This document shows, piece after piece, positions 8,542 through 17,793 of a stretch of 64,000 bases of DNA. The translations under genes were made by a program, and so were the position numbers. The notes under the pieces were generated by a model. That model worked only from the letters and a program-made list of their open reading frames with translations. It made no database searches and had not been told where the DNA came from. Source of the stretch: Gammaproteobacteria bacterium (GTDB lineage Bacteria; Pseudomonadota; Gammaproteobacteria; Pseudomonadales; Pseudohongiellaceae); the NCBI GenBank assembly GCA_030682575.1, contig JAUXNX010000016.1, forward strand, positions 186,001 through 250,000, given 5' to 3'. Every line of letters begins with the position of its first letter. Positions within the stretch are counted from its first letter, which is position 1.

Positions 8542-9030
8542 ATGGGGAAGACACGGCTAATAATCTTATCGGTTTTCGTGATTGCGCTCACGATGGGCGC
8601 CTCCTCGGCGCAGATCATTCAGCTCCTGAATGATCCTGAAATTGTTGAAAGCGATGTCCAGGTAAACGGGAAGCTGCTCGTAAAAGGAGTGCCCTGGGGC
8701 TCTGTTGGCTTCCAGTCAGCGCTACAAGTGCTGCCAGAGGACCCGCTGGTCGGCGGGATCTACTCGGCAAGCTTTCAGGCCAACGGCATCAGTGGTTCTA
8801 CAAGAAATGGGAACGCTGTTCATGCCCTATCGTCTGGAGACGGGAATGGTGTTTATGCTGTGGCCATGCAGCCGGAAGGAAGGGCGGGCGTTTTTCAGCA
8901 CGTTGCGCAAGACGGCATAGCGCTTGAAGTTAGAGGGAAAATTGTAAAACAAATCGATCCAAAAAACAGAATCACTATTTACGATGATTCAGGCGCAGTA
9001 GTCGGTTCTTGGTTTTTCAGTTTTGAATAG
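8542..9030 (+). CDS. secreted prophage cargo protein, unknown function
   Basis: A 162-residue protein starting at ATG 8542 after AAGGGGAT. An N-terminal signal peptide (LIILSVFVIALTMGASSA) is followed by a glycine/serine/valine-rich beta-type sequence without known catalytic motifs. Its last 20 residues (ITIYDDSGAVVGSWFFSFE) resemble the end of the tail protein at 11990 (LSVYDETTNALIGTYRYSF). It is the only plus-strand gene at the tail end of the prophage, next to the attachment site. This is where lysogenic-conversion genes are usually found; that role is inference. A TATAAT at 8423 may belong to its promoter. Confidence 0.65.
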   Translation: MGKTRLIILSVFVIALTMGASSAQIIQLLNDPEIVESDVQVNGKLLVKGVPWGSVGFQSALQVLPEDPLVGGIYSASFQANGISGSTRNGNAVHALSSGDGNGVYAVAMQPEGRAGVFQHVAQDGIALEVRGKIVKQIDPKNRITIYDDSGAVVGSWFFSFE

Positions 9031-9040
9031 AGTTGCTCAA

Positions 9041-9063
9041 CCCGGCACATACTGCGTGCCGGG
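9041..9063. terminator. hairpin between convergent genes
   Basis: A perfect 8-bp stem CCCGGCAC / GTGCCGGG with a 7-base loop lies 10 bp after the plus-strand cargo gene and 40 bp after the end of the minus-strand late operon. There is no clear T run on either side, so it may be a weak bidirectional terminator or only a stalling structure. Confidence 0.4.
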
Positions 9064-9103
9064 GAGCGGCTTCCCGAATCAGGTATAGAGCAGAGCTGGT
9101 CCG

Positions 9104-9697
9104 TCAAGTTGCTGGCCAACCATAATCGATGTCAACCGAGGCAAGCTGCGTGATGGTGGTGCAGTCATCGATTGACTGCTGGATGAGGAAGTAGTTGTCT
9201 TGGCATGCTTGGAGAAAATTGTCCGCTGCAACGACCATTTGATCAAACTCATTTTTACTGAGTACGACCCGTGCATGCCTGGTGACTACACGCCGAGAAT
9301 TTTTTCCCCCAACTTTCGCGCCGATCAGCAAAGCCAGCGATCTGGCGTCTGTGCCTATTCGAATCCCCGCGTAGACAAAACCTCTCTGACTGACTTGGTC
9401 GTATTTCTCTGCAAGTGCATCCTTGAGAAACCCCTTGGCTTCGGTGATCGAGCGATCCGAAACAGCCCAGGACTGCCGCCACTCCCCCGCTTCGAATGCC
9501 GCCTCCCATGTGCTCACCTGGAGTCGGGCGTCAACGACGGGAGGCAGCACTTCGATCACTTCGACAATACCCTCACGCTCCATCCATTCGGCAGGCATTC
9601 CCTCCGGCGGCGACACATTCGGATTGGCCAGTCTCCACATTTCTTTGGTGTACGGACACACCGCCAGTTCACCGCTCTCGTCCAGCAATCCATACAT
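9104..9697 (-). CDS. tail-fibre-associated protein, DUF4376-like
   Basis: A 197-residue cytoplasmic-type protein. The N-terminus (MYGLLDESGELAVCPYT...) resembles short phage proteins that read through from fibre genes. Residues about 60-197 are helical, with an IGTDARSLALLIGAK segment that recalls DUF4376, a domain found in tail-fibre assembly-type proteins. It is the last gene of the long leftward late operon, just after fibre genes, which fits a role in distal tail or fibre assembly. The family match is by eye and moderate. Confidence 0.5.
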   Translation of the reverse strand: MYGLLDESGELAVCPYTKEMWRLANPNVSPPEGMPAEWMEREGIVEVIEVLPPVVDARLQVSTWEAAFEAGEWRQSWAVSDRSITEAKGFLKDALAEKYDQVSQRGFVYAGIRIGTDARSLALLIGAKVGGKNSRRVVTRHARVVLSKNEFDQMVVAADNFLQACQDNYFLIQQSIDDCTTITQLASVDIDYGWPAT

Positions 9698-9698
9698 A

Positions 9699-10331
9699 TT
9701 AAGCCACCTTGAAAAGTAGGGCGTTGGTCAGCCAGGTATTGCTGTATGACGCAGCTTCTGCCCTTGATGTCGATGTGCCAGCAGCCACAGGGAATTCATC
9801 CACAACGCGAATGTTAGTCAAATTATTATCTGAGTTGCCCAACAGCCTCTGATTAGTACTGCTGACGGTGCCAATGTCATCGTTGTTCGGCGCCTTACAA
9901 AAATGCGAGACAATCAATGCTGGCAGATCGGCAATCGACTGCGTGCCGGTTGATGCCGTGGTGCCGCTACCGTCATTTGTGGCGAGAGAAACAAAAGACA
10001 CCGAGCCGCCTGTAGGTTTATAAGCAATCATTCCACCACTCGTTCTTGATTGACTATTACCGAGTGTAAAGCTGGTTTCACTGCCCGTTGCGATCTTGAA
10101 GAACGTTGTGATGCGCGTGGTGCCGCTGCCACGATTTGCGCCGCTTGGCAAAGTCCAGCCGCTCGGTGTCGTGGTATCACCGCCGGAACACACGCACAAA
10201 ACGAGTAAATCACCAGCAGCAAAGCCAGACGGGAAGGTTACGGTAGGGCTAGAGCCGGAGAACATCGAGCTTGCTGCCCGAAACTCCAGAAGTTTTGGAG
10301 CTGCGGTCGCTCTTAATCTGTGATTCAACAT
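9699..10331 (-). CDS. distal tail protein, beta-rich, unknown
   Basis: A 210-residue protein rich in Ser, Thr and Gly with short beta-strand patterns (SGSSPTVTFPSGFAAGDLLVL, FKIATGSETSFTLG), similar in style to phage surface or fibre-tip proteins that bind carbohydrate. Its ATG overlaps the stop of the collagen-like fibre gene (TGATG). No signal peptide or enzymatic motif is seen. It may be a small receptor-binding or fibre-decorating protein. Confidence 0.5.
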   Translation of the reverse strand: MLNHRLRATAAPKLLEFRAASSMFSGSSPTVTFPSGFAAGDLLVLCVCSGGDTTTPSGWTLPSGANRGSGTTRITTFFKIATGSETSFTLGNSQSRTSGGMIAYKPTGGSVSFVSLATNDGSGTTASTGTQSIADLPALIVSHFCKAPNNDDIGTVSSTNQRLLGNSDNNLTNIRVVDEFPVAAGTSTSRAEAASYSNTWLTNALLFKVA

Positions 10332-11827
10332 CAGACGCCCACCTGCATCCCGTAAACAGTTGAACCGAGCTTAACCAACTCAATGAATGTGTAGCCGGTA
10401 GTTTTCAGGGTGGGTGCAGTGCCGCCATTTGTGCGCCACTCGTCAACTAAGCTCGCCCAGTTGATCGTGTATGCACTGCCATCGTCGATGGCAAGGAGAA
10501 TTGACTGCCCGCTCGCGGCAATGCCGTCTGTTGGTGTCGAATTGCCTGTCAGCGTCCAATACTGAATGTTGCCATTCGTTGCCGCAATTGTCGGTGTTGT
10601 GCCAGTGATGGTGTATTCACCTTCGGTGTACCCCGTAATCGTTTTTGCCGTCAGTGTCTGAGCGGCATCCGTGGTCACGACGGTGGAATTGGCGTTCGGA
10701 AATGTGTACGTTTTAGATGACGTGGCCGGACCCGACACTGCGAAAAATGCGTTGTTCGTGCCCCCGTTTGCGACAGGAAGAATTCCTGTGATTTGAGATG
10801 TGAGATCAACCCCGGATAAACTCCCCCCCAGCGTCAGGTTGCCTGAGCTGTCAACGGTTCCCGTCAACGTGATGCCGTTTACCGTGCCGGTCCCTGACAC
10901 CGACGTTACAGTGCCAGCGCCCGAGCCATCAGAGCCTTTCGCTGCGATCTTTATCCAACGGCCAGCAGCCAGGTCAGTCGAAAAGGTTCCCGATGTGTGC
11001 GAAATGTCGCAGACGAAAGTCTCGCCTCCCTCTGTAACCACGGACTTAGGATCATCGGCGGTGTACGGTGTATCTGTTATCCATGCTGTGACCGCCTGCC
11101 ACGCGGCGGGGCCAGTTGCCCCTTGTTCGCCCTGTTCGCCCTGTTCGCCCTGTTCGCCCTGAATTCCCTGTTCGCCCTGTTCGCCCTGAATTCCCTGTTC
11201 GCCTTGGATACCTTGCTCGCCCTGTTCGCCCTGTTCGCCTTTTAAACGACTGGAAAAGTCGCGGATGTCGGCAATGCGCGCAGTGATGATTCCGGTCTCA
11301 TCGTCCTCGACGTAGATCCTCGCGACTGGCAATGCTCCTATTGGCAGAGCGGCATCAGTGTCTGCATCATAAAACTCGTCATTCAGTCCGTTCGTGTCAA
11401 AATCGGTTTTCACAGCAGTGCCAGGTGTGCCCGTTGCGATTGCAAAGCCTGGCCCTGTTGGGCCAACGAAAATGTAGGCAATGTCATATCTGCCAAGACC
11501 TGTCGCCGGAACAGGCTCAACTTCCGCAGTCATGTCGGCGAAGTAAAACGCTGCCGCTTTCGTGACGGCCAGGTTGGCATACTCGAACGGATAAACAGGA
11601 GTCGCAGAATAGTCTGGGTTCCAGTGCGCCTCATCGCCAGTTGCCAGCCCGCTCAGTGCAACGGCCATGGTGCTGCCGTCGTCAACTTGAGTGACCTTGC
11701 AGCCGAATCCGACATACTGACCGGCAGCTGCATAGATCCCAGGATGGGGCGAAAGTCCGGTTACGCGCGCAGAAAGACCTGTCAGACGAGAGTTGATCAG
11801 CGCAATCTGTTCACTGGTGCTCGCCAT
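10331..11827 (-). CDS. tail fibre protein with collagen-like repeats
   Basis: A 498-residue protein. The start chosen is ATG 11827; an upstream in-frame start would overlap the preceding small gene more. Residues roughly 195-240 are an uninterrupted run of G-x-y triplets, mostly GEQ and GIQ, which form a collagen-type triple helix in phage fibres. Before it lies a DUF-like globular part with acidic residues (ARIYVEDDETGIITARIADI). After it come Thr/Ser/Gly-rich beta strands (GSDGSGAGTVTSVSGTGTVN) typical of trimeric fibre shafts and tips. It probably contributes to host recognition. Confidence 0.75.
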   Translation of the reverse strand: MASTSEQIALINSRLTGLSARVTGLSPHPGIYAAAGQYVGFGCKVTQVDDGSTMAVALSGLATGDEAHWNPDYSATPVYPFEYANLAVTKAAAFYFADMTAEVEPVPATGLGRYDIAYIFVGPTGPGFAIATGTPGTAVKTDFDTNGLNDEFYDADTDAALPIGALPVARIYVEDDETGIITARIADIRDFSSRLKGEQGEQGEQGIQGEQGIQGEQGEQGIQGEQGEQGEQGEQGATGPAAWQAVTAWITDTPYTADDPKSVVTEGGETFVCDISHTSGTFSTDLAAGRWIKIAAKGSDGSGAGTVTSVSGTGTVNGITLTGTVDSSGNLTLGGSLSGVDLTSQITGILPVANGGTNNAFFAVSGPATSSKTYTFPNANSTVVTTDAAQTLTAKTITGYTEGEYTITGTTPTIAATNGNIQYWTLTGNSTPTDGIAASGQSILLAIDDGSAYTINWASLVDEWRTNGGTAPTLKTTGYTFIELVKLGSTVYGMQVGV

Positions 11828-11981
11828 TCTCGTCCGCCTCTTTATCAATTAGTTGATTCGCGCCATGTTCGAAAACGGCTAGAATCCCTGTGGCCAGTTC
11901 AGGAGTGAGCGTGTTATTGACGTTGCGCTCCAGGATGCCTCTCAGGGCCGTAACCATCTGTGCGTGCTCTTCTTTTTTCAT
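11811..11981 (-). CDS. small phage protein between fibre genes
   Basis: A 56-residue helical, charged protein (MKKEEHAQMVTALRGILERN...). The start at 11981 has AGGA five bases upstream; an in-frame ATG at 11993 that overlaps the upstream gene's stop (ATGA) is possible. It overlaps the fibre gene start at its end. Position and size suggest a chaperone or accessory for fibre assembly, but nothing specific can be recognised. Confidence 0.5.
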   Translation of the reverse strand: MKKEEHAQMVTALRGILERNVNNTLTPELATGILAVFEHGANQLIDKEADENGEHQ

Positions 11982-11989
11982 TGCATTCC

Positions 11990-13324
11990 TCATATGTGGA
12001 AACTGTATCGATAGGTTCCGATCAGGGCATTTGTGGTTTCGTCATATACGCTCAAATAGTGCCCACTCACATTCGACTTCGTTATGTATCCCGACTCGAT
12101 AATCAACGCTGCGCCCCCTGCTGTATTGTGGGCATGGACACCTGCACCCGCTGAATTGTTGCTCTGTCCGTACACCCCAGTCATAGATCCTCTGCCGTAT
12201 ACACCTATGGCACTACTCAGCCCGGCAACACCGATCTTATCCGACGGTAAAATGGCCAACAGATTAGCGCGCCCGACGACACCAACATCGTCGCCGCTAC
12301 CGACAACGCCCGTCGGGCCATCGCCCACAACACCTGCGGCGTTTGTCGAAACGCCTTTCACACCTGCAGAATTGACTGATCTGCCAATCACCCCTATGAC
12401 GCTGGAACTGGCGGGCTCGCCAACCAGGGCTGCAGTATCGGTGACACTTAAAATACCCCCAGTGGCCTTGACATGGCCGGTCGTGTTTATGTCTCCTGCG
12501 AATGTACCCGTCGCGGCAGCTAGAGCCCCTGCGAACGTCGCATTACCATTCGATGCCTGAATTGAGAATGTCGCTACGCCGGACGCTGCGCCAATGATCC
12601 CCCACTCAGTAATCGCAATGCCCGTTCCACCGGTCAACGCGCCAGTGGTACTGTTCCACGTGATGCTGCCTACGCGGATTGCACCCGTGTTATTCGGCTG
12701 AATAACGCCTGCGAGGATTGCTGTGCCGGAAACCAGCAGCGTATCGCTGATTGATTTTCCAGATGCTGCATTGCTGGATATCGTACTGAGAGCAACGCCA
12801 CCGACGGTCACAGAGCCAGCGATGATTGATCCTGCTGTGATTGACCCGGAAATGGTCAGGTCAGAGCCATCAAACAAAAACTTCGGAGCAGAGCTGCCAC
12901 CCATCGCCATCGTTCCAGCATTGAGATTCAATGCTGTGCCTGCACTGGCACCCCAGTTGTTCGAGAGGATGGTGCCTGTTCTAATCACATCACCGACAAT
13001 CTGCGTGATCGATATCGGAAGAGCCCCGCTGGTGGTGCCATTCTGCTCTGCGATGATCTGGGCAATTGTCACAGTGCCCACAAGCACAATGTCCTGCGCC
13101 TGAATCAGAACCTCTTCATCCGAGTAAGCGATCAGCGTGCGAATGCCGTTCGCGTTAGCCTTGCCTTCCAGTATGGTTTCGACGTTCGACAGGCGGTCTA
13201 TCAGGCCAGCGATGATCTCGTCAGTGGATGGCAATGCGTCTGGCAGCGGGAAAGGAAGTGTTGGGGATTGCGCAACATCATTGAACAATCCAATCGATGA
13301 TCGGCCCCTGATGATGTTGCTCAT
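11990..13324 (-). CDS. tail tip/fibre protein, repeat-rich
   Basis: A 444-residue protein downstream of gpJ. The N-terminal 90 residues include a helical stretch (TDEIIAGLIDRLSNVETIL). The middle has the phage tip motif ITAGSIIAGSVTVGGVALSTI seen at the end of many gpJ-type proteins (DUF1983-like). Residues about 290-400 contain repeated GVxGxS/GVVGxG units (VGVVGRANLL, GVYGRGSMTGVYGQSNN) suggesting a beta-helix shaft. The final 20 residues resemble those of the secreted cargo protein at 8542. It is likely a structural or adsorption protein. Confidence 0.65.
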   Translation of the reverse strand: MSNIIRGRSSIGLFNDVAQSPTLPFPLPDALPSTDEIIAGLIDRLSNVETILEGKANANGIRTLIAYSDEEVLIQAQDIVLVGTVTIAQIIAEQNGTTSGALPISITQIVGDVIRTGTILSNNWGASAGTALNLNAGTMAMGGSSAPKFLFDGSDLTISGSITAGSIIAGSVTVGGVALSTISSNAASGKSISDTLLVSGTAILAGVIQPNNTGAIRVGSITWNSTTGALTGGTGIAITEWGIIGAASGVATFSIQASNGNATFAGALAAATGTFAGDINTTGHVKATGGILSVTDTAALVGEPASSSVIGVIGRSVNSAGVKGVSTNAAGVVGDGPTGVVGSGDDVGVVGRANLLAILPSDKIGVAGLSSAIGVYGRGSMTGVYGQSNNSAGAGVHAHNTAGGAALIIESGYITKSNVSGHYLSVYDETTNALIGTYRYSFHI

Positions 13325-16300
13325 GCTGGGCCCGCTACTGTCAGTGGAATGATGTTGCTACGCACGTACTGAGTTGTTTCGCCTGAGGTGGCTCTGCGCA
13401 CAAGACAGCAGGTCACACTGGCCCATGTCATATTGCTGGGAATTACTACCGGAATCGTGCCGGAATAGACAAACTCACCGCTCTCATCCTCAACGAATTC
13501 CGCTGCCATGATCTCGATGGCGTTGGTGAGCGGGCCCAGCGCAGGGTAGTAATGGCCAGTCTTGTTGCTCTGGTTAGCCTGCGTGCTCCCTTCTGCTCCG
13601 CGCTCCTCAACCTGCAGGTAGTACTGGCCGTCATACTTGATGCCGCTGTGCCTTATGACCTCACCATCCACCCACAGCAATTTGAATTCAGGCAGACGAC
13701 TGTCCCCGTAGTCGAGCTCGGCAATGTGGATGGTGTCACCAGGAGCGGGCACGAAGGGAAGTTCTTCCCCCTGCGGCATGACGAGTTCTGAGCTGCTGGA
13801 CTCCGCGACTTTGAAATACTGAGTGATGCCGTTGATAGATGACTCGATCGACATCCACCACATGCCGCTCAAATCAATGTCAGCAGTCCCAGCAACATCT
13901 GTGTACCGCACACGTTTTAATGTGCTGCCTGCTGCTACCGGCAGCGTAAAAAGGCCTGCGATGCCGACGCTCTTGATGTACAGCTTGGTCCCCGTGTCGG
14001 AGCCGATCTCAAAAGCATTCGGGGTGTCTGCTGCGCTGTAGAAAAGAACGAACCTATCGGGCACCGCTGCAGCGTCGTATTCATAACCTGCCGTGATCCG
14101 GATATCCGCAGTTGCCTTTTCGCGATTCGTGCTGATGAATAACTTCGGATCGATGGGCTCATTCAGGCCGATCGCAGCGATCGCGGTGTAGGTTCCCAGG
14201 TTGGTGAGCGATGTTTCTGCCCAGTCGCTGAACACCTCGCCCTGCACGTATACCGTGCGCACACGTACCTGGTGCTGCCCTATCTCACCGGTCTGCCATT
14301 CCCAGCGTGTTTCCAGTGCGTTGTACAACGGCTTCCAATCTGCGTGCCGAGCAAGGCGATACTGCGCCTCAAACGACTTAACATGGACGTCGTCGGCAGG
14401 GGCCGTGAAAGAGAACACCAGGTTGGTAACATAGTCCCCTGATGAGCTGAGCGCGAGCTCTGCAGTCAGAGACAAAGCCGTGGGCGAATTGATGATGTAT
14501 TCGCCGACCGTTCCAGCCCAGTATTTCCACGGACCTTTCGCACGCCCTATTCCAGCAACGCGCAGTTCAAGCGCACCGATCGGCGCTGGCATTTCCAGGT
14601 GCGTGTTCGTCGTAGTTGCCCATGTTTGCCAAGTAGCACCTTCGTCAAGACTTCGCTCCAGCACGTAGGATGTCGCGCCTGGTGCTGGCGACCAAGCGAT
14701 ATACAGGATCGCGGGATTAGCAGTGTTCTCGACCAGCAACGCACGTATCACCGGGGCATCGGCGTCACTTGCAATGGGAGCTGGCGTATTATCCGGAGGC
14801 GGGGTTGCTTCATCGGCAGTATGGACTGCGCCAACTTCTGCAACACACACCAGCTCCACCACGTTATCACCGCGCGGGCGAATTTCCTGCACGATCCACT
14901 CCACCAGAGTCGAGCCGGTCACGCCGATCTGATAGAGCGTGCGCACAGCAGCGCCACCAGTTTCTGGCGTCCAGCTCAGCGGGGAATTAAGGACGCATTG
15001 ATAGGGAGTGCTGCCAGCAGTCACGATGTGCGGACCAACGACAGTGCCATCTGGCTTTCTCAGTCTGATCGCATACGACCCGACACCAAACGTCAACGGC
15101 TCAGATGTCGTGAGCGTGGTACCAGACACAGCAACAATTTCTCCGCCCTGGTCCTGCCTGAAATCCTCATTCACGATGATGACCATGTCACCACGGTTGG
15201 GAATGTAGCCCTCTAGCTCTGTTTCAAACCTGCATACCTTGCGCTGCTTGAGTGCGCAGGCGGCGTCATACACGCCCTCGCGGAATGCCTGGTTGCGATC
15301 TGTCACGCCACGGTAAGGAACGCGCTTTGGTCGCAGCGCAGAACTACCCACTGGCTGACACAGCACTTGATTCGTGACCCAGCCAGAAGTGGGGTCGATG
15401 AATTCTGCCAGGACGCTGTCGTCTGATTCCTCGTTGAGCAGCGCATACTCCGCCTTGAAGTTGCGCAGGTTGTTGCGATTGAAGAGCGTTGCCGGCGCTG
15501 CTTGAGCGGCCGTGCGCACGAAGCTGATCACGGAGTTGTTCATGATCGGGTAAGCGCGCCCTGCCCTTGCAGCGACCTTCAGCGCCTCCCAAAGCGTGAG
15601 CGTTGTGTCGAAACGATAGTTGAATTCATCACCCCGGTTTTCCCACACAGCATCGAGTGTCAGCAGTCGATCCAGATCAATCTTGCTATCTGCCCGCTCG
15701 GCTCCGTACTCGGCACGCACGATGTCAGCCAGCGCCCAGGCAATCGAGCTTGTGGCTGTTGGTGCGGACCACTCGTCACCATCCCAGATCGGCAGCTTTC
15801 GCGTGGCCACGACATTAAATCTGCGCTGACTGTTGCTGTTCAGGTTTCCCGTCGCACGGGCGCGCACGGCGAGAACAGTCAGTCCGGCGTATGTGGCAGC
15901 GTCGTCCTCCAGATAAGCACGCAGGCCTTCCCACACGCAGCGGGTGAAAAGCTTCGTGCCATTCTGCCCAGCCTCACCTCGGCGCAGTCGCACCTCGTAG
16001 CGGCCAGGGTCTACTTCCGCACCGCGAGTGATGCGTAAAGGCGTGCGCCTGGCATCTGTGATCGTCTCGCTGAAAAGTGTTTCCCAGTCGCCCAGCGGAT
16101 CGCCATTGCTGTCAGTGGCAATCTCTCGGTATTCGCAGATGAGCGACGTAGTAGCCTGATCGGTGTCGCCATCAGAGCGCGCGCGGAACAGGCCTGACTC
16201 CCAGACAATATCCACTTCGAGTCTGTTAGCAGTGGTGTTGGAGGCAGAGGCCACGAACGGGCCGGTGAAGATCTCGCTAAGCTCTTGGCTGGCAGGCTCT

Positions 16301-16905
16301 GCACTGCTGACCACATTGGTCGGAAACAGCCTCACGGGCTCGTTGTAGTAATACTCGAAATCAATCTCTTCGAAGCTGCTGACATTGGTGTCTTCAATCA
16401 GGAGGTCTTCGCACTCAAACTCGCCAGCGCCCAGGCAGAACAATTGATACACGTACTGATCGTTGTTGTTGTACACGTGGAACGGCTGAGCGAGCAGGTC
16501 CATCCAGATCCGATGGCGGCCGTAGTGGATCGGCACCGGTGCGCCCAAGCGGGCGGCATTGCTTTGTGCACCGAGGCTATACGCAGGGCTTGTTTCTGCC
16601 TCTGATGGCGTCTTTGGGCGCGGCGTCAGGACAGCTGAAACGACAGACAGAACCGTCAACCCGATCTGTATCCAGGTGAGAGGATCCCCCGGCTTGAGCA
16701 TCACATAGATCTCGTCTGTGGAGACAAGCGCTTCGCTCCACTGCTCTTTCTCCAGCAGCTGGCCATTACGCACAACGATTGCGATGTGCTGCTCACGGCC
16801 TCGGTAGTGACTTTCTGACCACGCGGCAAAGCTCAGACCATCGGGAATGCAGTGATACGCCCGCTCGCGCAGGTCGAAGGCGTTCGGAAACTCAGTGATC
16901 AGCAT
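13321..16905 (-). CDS. tail tip attachment protein J (host specificity)
   Basis: About 1194 residues, matching the usual size of lambda gpJ-type central tail tip proteins. The N-terminus has the ubiquitin-like and membrane-facing start (IAIVVRNGQLLEKEQWS, WIQIGLTVLSVVSAVLTPRP), then the typical GAQSNAARLGAPVPIHYGRHRI. Fibronectin-type repeats occupy roughly residues 720-930. It sits in the canonical order after the NlpC/P60 gene and before fibre genes. ATG 16905 gives the usual MLITEFPN start; ATG 16923 is possible. It is expected to contact the host receptor. Confidence 0.9.
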   Translation of the reverse strand: MLITEFPNAFDLRERAYHCIPDGLSFAAWSESHYRGREQHIAIVVRNGQLLEKEQWSEALVSTDEIYVMLKPGDPLTWIQIGLTVLSVVSAVLTPRPKTPSEAETSPAYSLGAQSNAARLGAPVPIHYGRHRIWMDLLAQPFHVYNNNDQYVYQLFCLGAGEFECEDLLIEDTNVSSFEEIDFEYYYNEPVRLFPTNVVSSAEPASQELSEIFTGPFVASASNTTANRLEVDIVWESGLFRARSDGDTDQATTSLICEYREIATDSNGDPLGDWETLFSETITDARRTPLRITRGAEVDPGRYEVRLRRGEAGQNGTKLFTRCVWEGLRAYLEDDAATYAGLTVLAVRARATGNLNSNSQRRFNVVATRKLPIWDGDEWSAPTATSSIAWALADIVRAEYGAERADSKIDLDRLLTLDAVWENRGDEFNYRFDTTLTLWEALKVAARAGRAYPIMNNSVISFVRTAAQAAPATLFNRNNLRNFKAEYALLNEESDDSVLAEFIDPTSGWVTNQVLCQPVGSSALRPKRVPYRGVTDRNQAFREGVYDAACALKQRKVCRFETELEGYIPNRGDMVIIVNEDFRQDQGGEIVAVSGTTLTTSEPLTFGVGSYAIRLRKPDGTVVGPHIVTAGSTPYQCVLNSPLSWTPETGGAAVRTLYQIGVTGSTLVEWIVQEIRPRGDNVVELVCVAEVGAVHTADEATPPPDNTPAPIASDADAPVIRALLVENTANPAILYIAWSPAPGATSYVLERSLDEGATWQTWATTTNTHLEMPAPIGALELRVAGIGRAKGPWKYWAGTVGEYIINSPTALSLTAELALSSSGDYVTNLVFSFTAPADDVHVKSFEAQYRLARHADWKPLYNALETRWEWQTGEIGQHQVRVRTVYVQGEVFSDWAETSLTNLGTYTAIAAIGLNEPIDPKLFISTNREKATADIRITAGYEYDAAAVPDRFVLFYSAADTPNAFEIGSDTGTKLYIKSVGIAGLFTLPVAAGSTLKRVRYTDVAGTADIDLSGMWWMSIESSINGITQYFKVAESSSSELVMPQGEELPFVPAPGDTIHIAELDYGDSRLPEFKLLWVDGEVIRHSGIKYDGQYYLQVEERGAEGSTQANQSNKTGHYYPALGPLTNAIEIMAAEFVEDESGEFVYSGTIPVVIPSNMTWASVTCCLVRRATSGETTQYVRSNIIPLTVAGPA

Positions 16906-17290
16906 AGCGATAGTACTGAACATGCTGAAAGTTCATGCGCTTGAGCCCGCCGCGATCGTTGCACAGCACACCGGCCGGAGTTGCATGCAAGACCTTGCCG
17001 CCATCGACATCGAGCCAGACACCGACGTGATACGCCTCGCCTGCCCTTCTCATCACCACGGCATCGAATTGCTGAGGACGCCATACCTCACGCCAATCGC
17101 CAGACAGTATCTGGCCCTGCACCGCCGCATTGATGCGCGCCAGATGCCCTTCCATGTTGTCCATCCTGGGCAGTTCGATCCCACCCTGGTGTTTGCACAC
17201 GTGCCAGAGCAGTCCGTAACAGTCGAAAGAATCCGGGCCGTAGGAGTCGTGCTCGAACGGCTTCTGCATATACTCGAGTATCCAGTTCAA
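16892..17290 (-). CDS. NlpC/P60-type tail assembly peptidase (gpK-like)
   Basis: A 132-residue protein with the papain-like core of NlpC/P60 proteins: catalytic Cys in SFDCYGLLW (residue about 24) and His in AYHVGVW (residue about 87). In siphophages this protein, between the DUF1833 and J genes, is a tail-tip cell-wall hydrolase that helps penetration. Its start overlaps the stop of the DUF1833 gene, and its end overlaps the J gene. Confidence 0.88.
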   Translation of the reverse strand: MNWILEYMQKPFEHDSYGPDSFDCYGLLWHVCKHQGGIELPRMDNMEGHLARINAAVQGQILSGDWREVWRPQQFDAVVMRRAGEAYHVGVWLDVDGGKVLHATPAGVLCNDRGGLKRMNFQHVQYYRYADH

Positions 17291-17793
17291 CGTGACAGCC
17301 CTGGGTGGTCGTAGATGTTGTAATTGATTGACGGAAACTTGCGATTGATGTTGTCGGAGTTGCGCGCCTTGGCCACCACTTCCGTGGCGGTTGCGATCGC
17401 GCTGTCCAGAGTCAGGCGAGTGGGTGGATCCTCTGCAGGGCCGCTCGTGTCAGTGCTCAGGAATATCCGGTAGATCACCGTGATCGGGCCTGGGTTATCC
17501 ATCGCGATCTGCAGATAGTCAGATGCAACCTGGTCGACGTTGCTGATCGTGATGTCGATCGTCTCGGTACCGGCGTCACCTGCACGCGGAAGCACCAGGG
17601 CAAATCGGCTGGCCTCGAAACTCACCTCAGTGCTGGCGTCTTCCGGGGCTGTCGCCTCGAGTGTTGCGTCAAAGGCAGCAAAGTCGTTCACCAGTCGAAT
17701 CGGCGAAGGGAAACTGTCGTGCAGAAATTCCAGCGTTTCAACGATGACGACGCCGGCAGGAGCCGACGCGCGGACGGTGTTCAGATCAGGCAT
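17287..17793 (-). CDS. minor tail protein, DUF1833 family
   Basis: A 168-residue beta-rich protein (FLHDSFPSPIRLVNDFAAFDATLEA..., ETIDITISNVD, TVIYRIFLSTDTSGPAE) with the layout of DUF1833 phage proteins. These sit directly upstream of the NlpC/P60 tail peptidase and correspond to the lambda gpL position. A role in the tail tip ring is inferred from family and position. Confidence 0.75.
   Translation of the reverse strand: MPDLNTVRASAPAGVVIVETLEFLHDSFPSPIRLVNDFAAFDATLEATAPEDASTEVSFEASRFALVLPRAGDAGTETIDITISNVDQVASDYLQIAMDNPGPITVIYRIFLSTDTSGPAEDPPTRLTLDSAIATATEVVAKARNSDNINRKFPSINYNIYDHPGLSR

Noticed and set aside
11098-11245. Cys/Pro/Ser repeat frame on the plus strand
   Set aside because: It is the complement of the collagen-like triplets in the fibre gene.
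9699-13324. Fibre genes as additional DGR targets
   Set aside because: I looked for the constant GCCTGCGTCCGGGCG stretch and the ACVRACRAS end in the fibre genes and did not find them.
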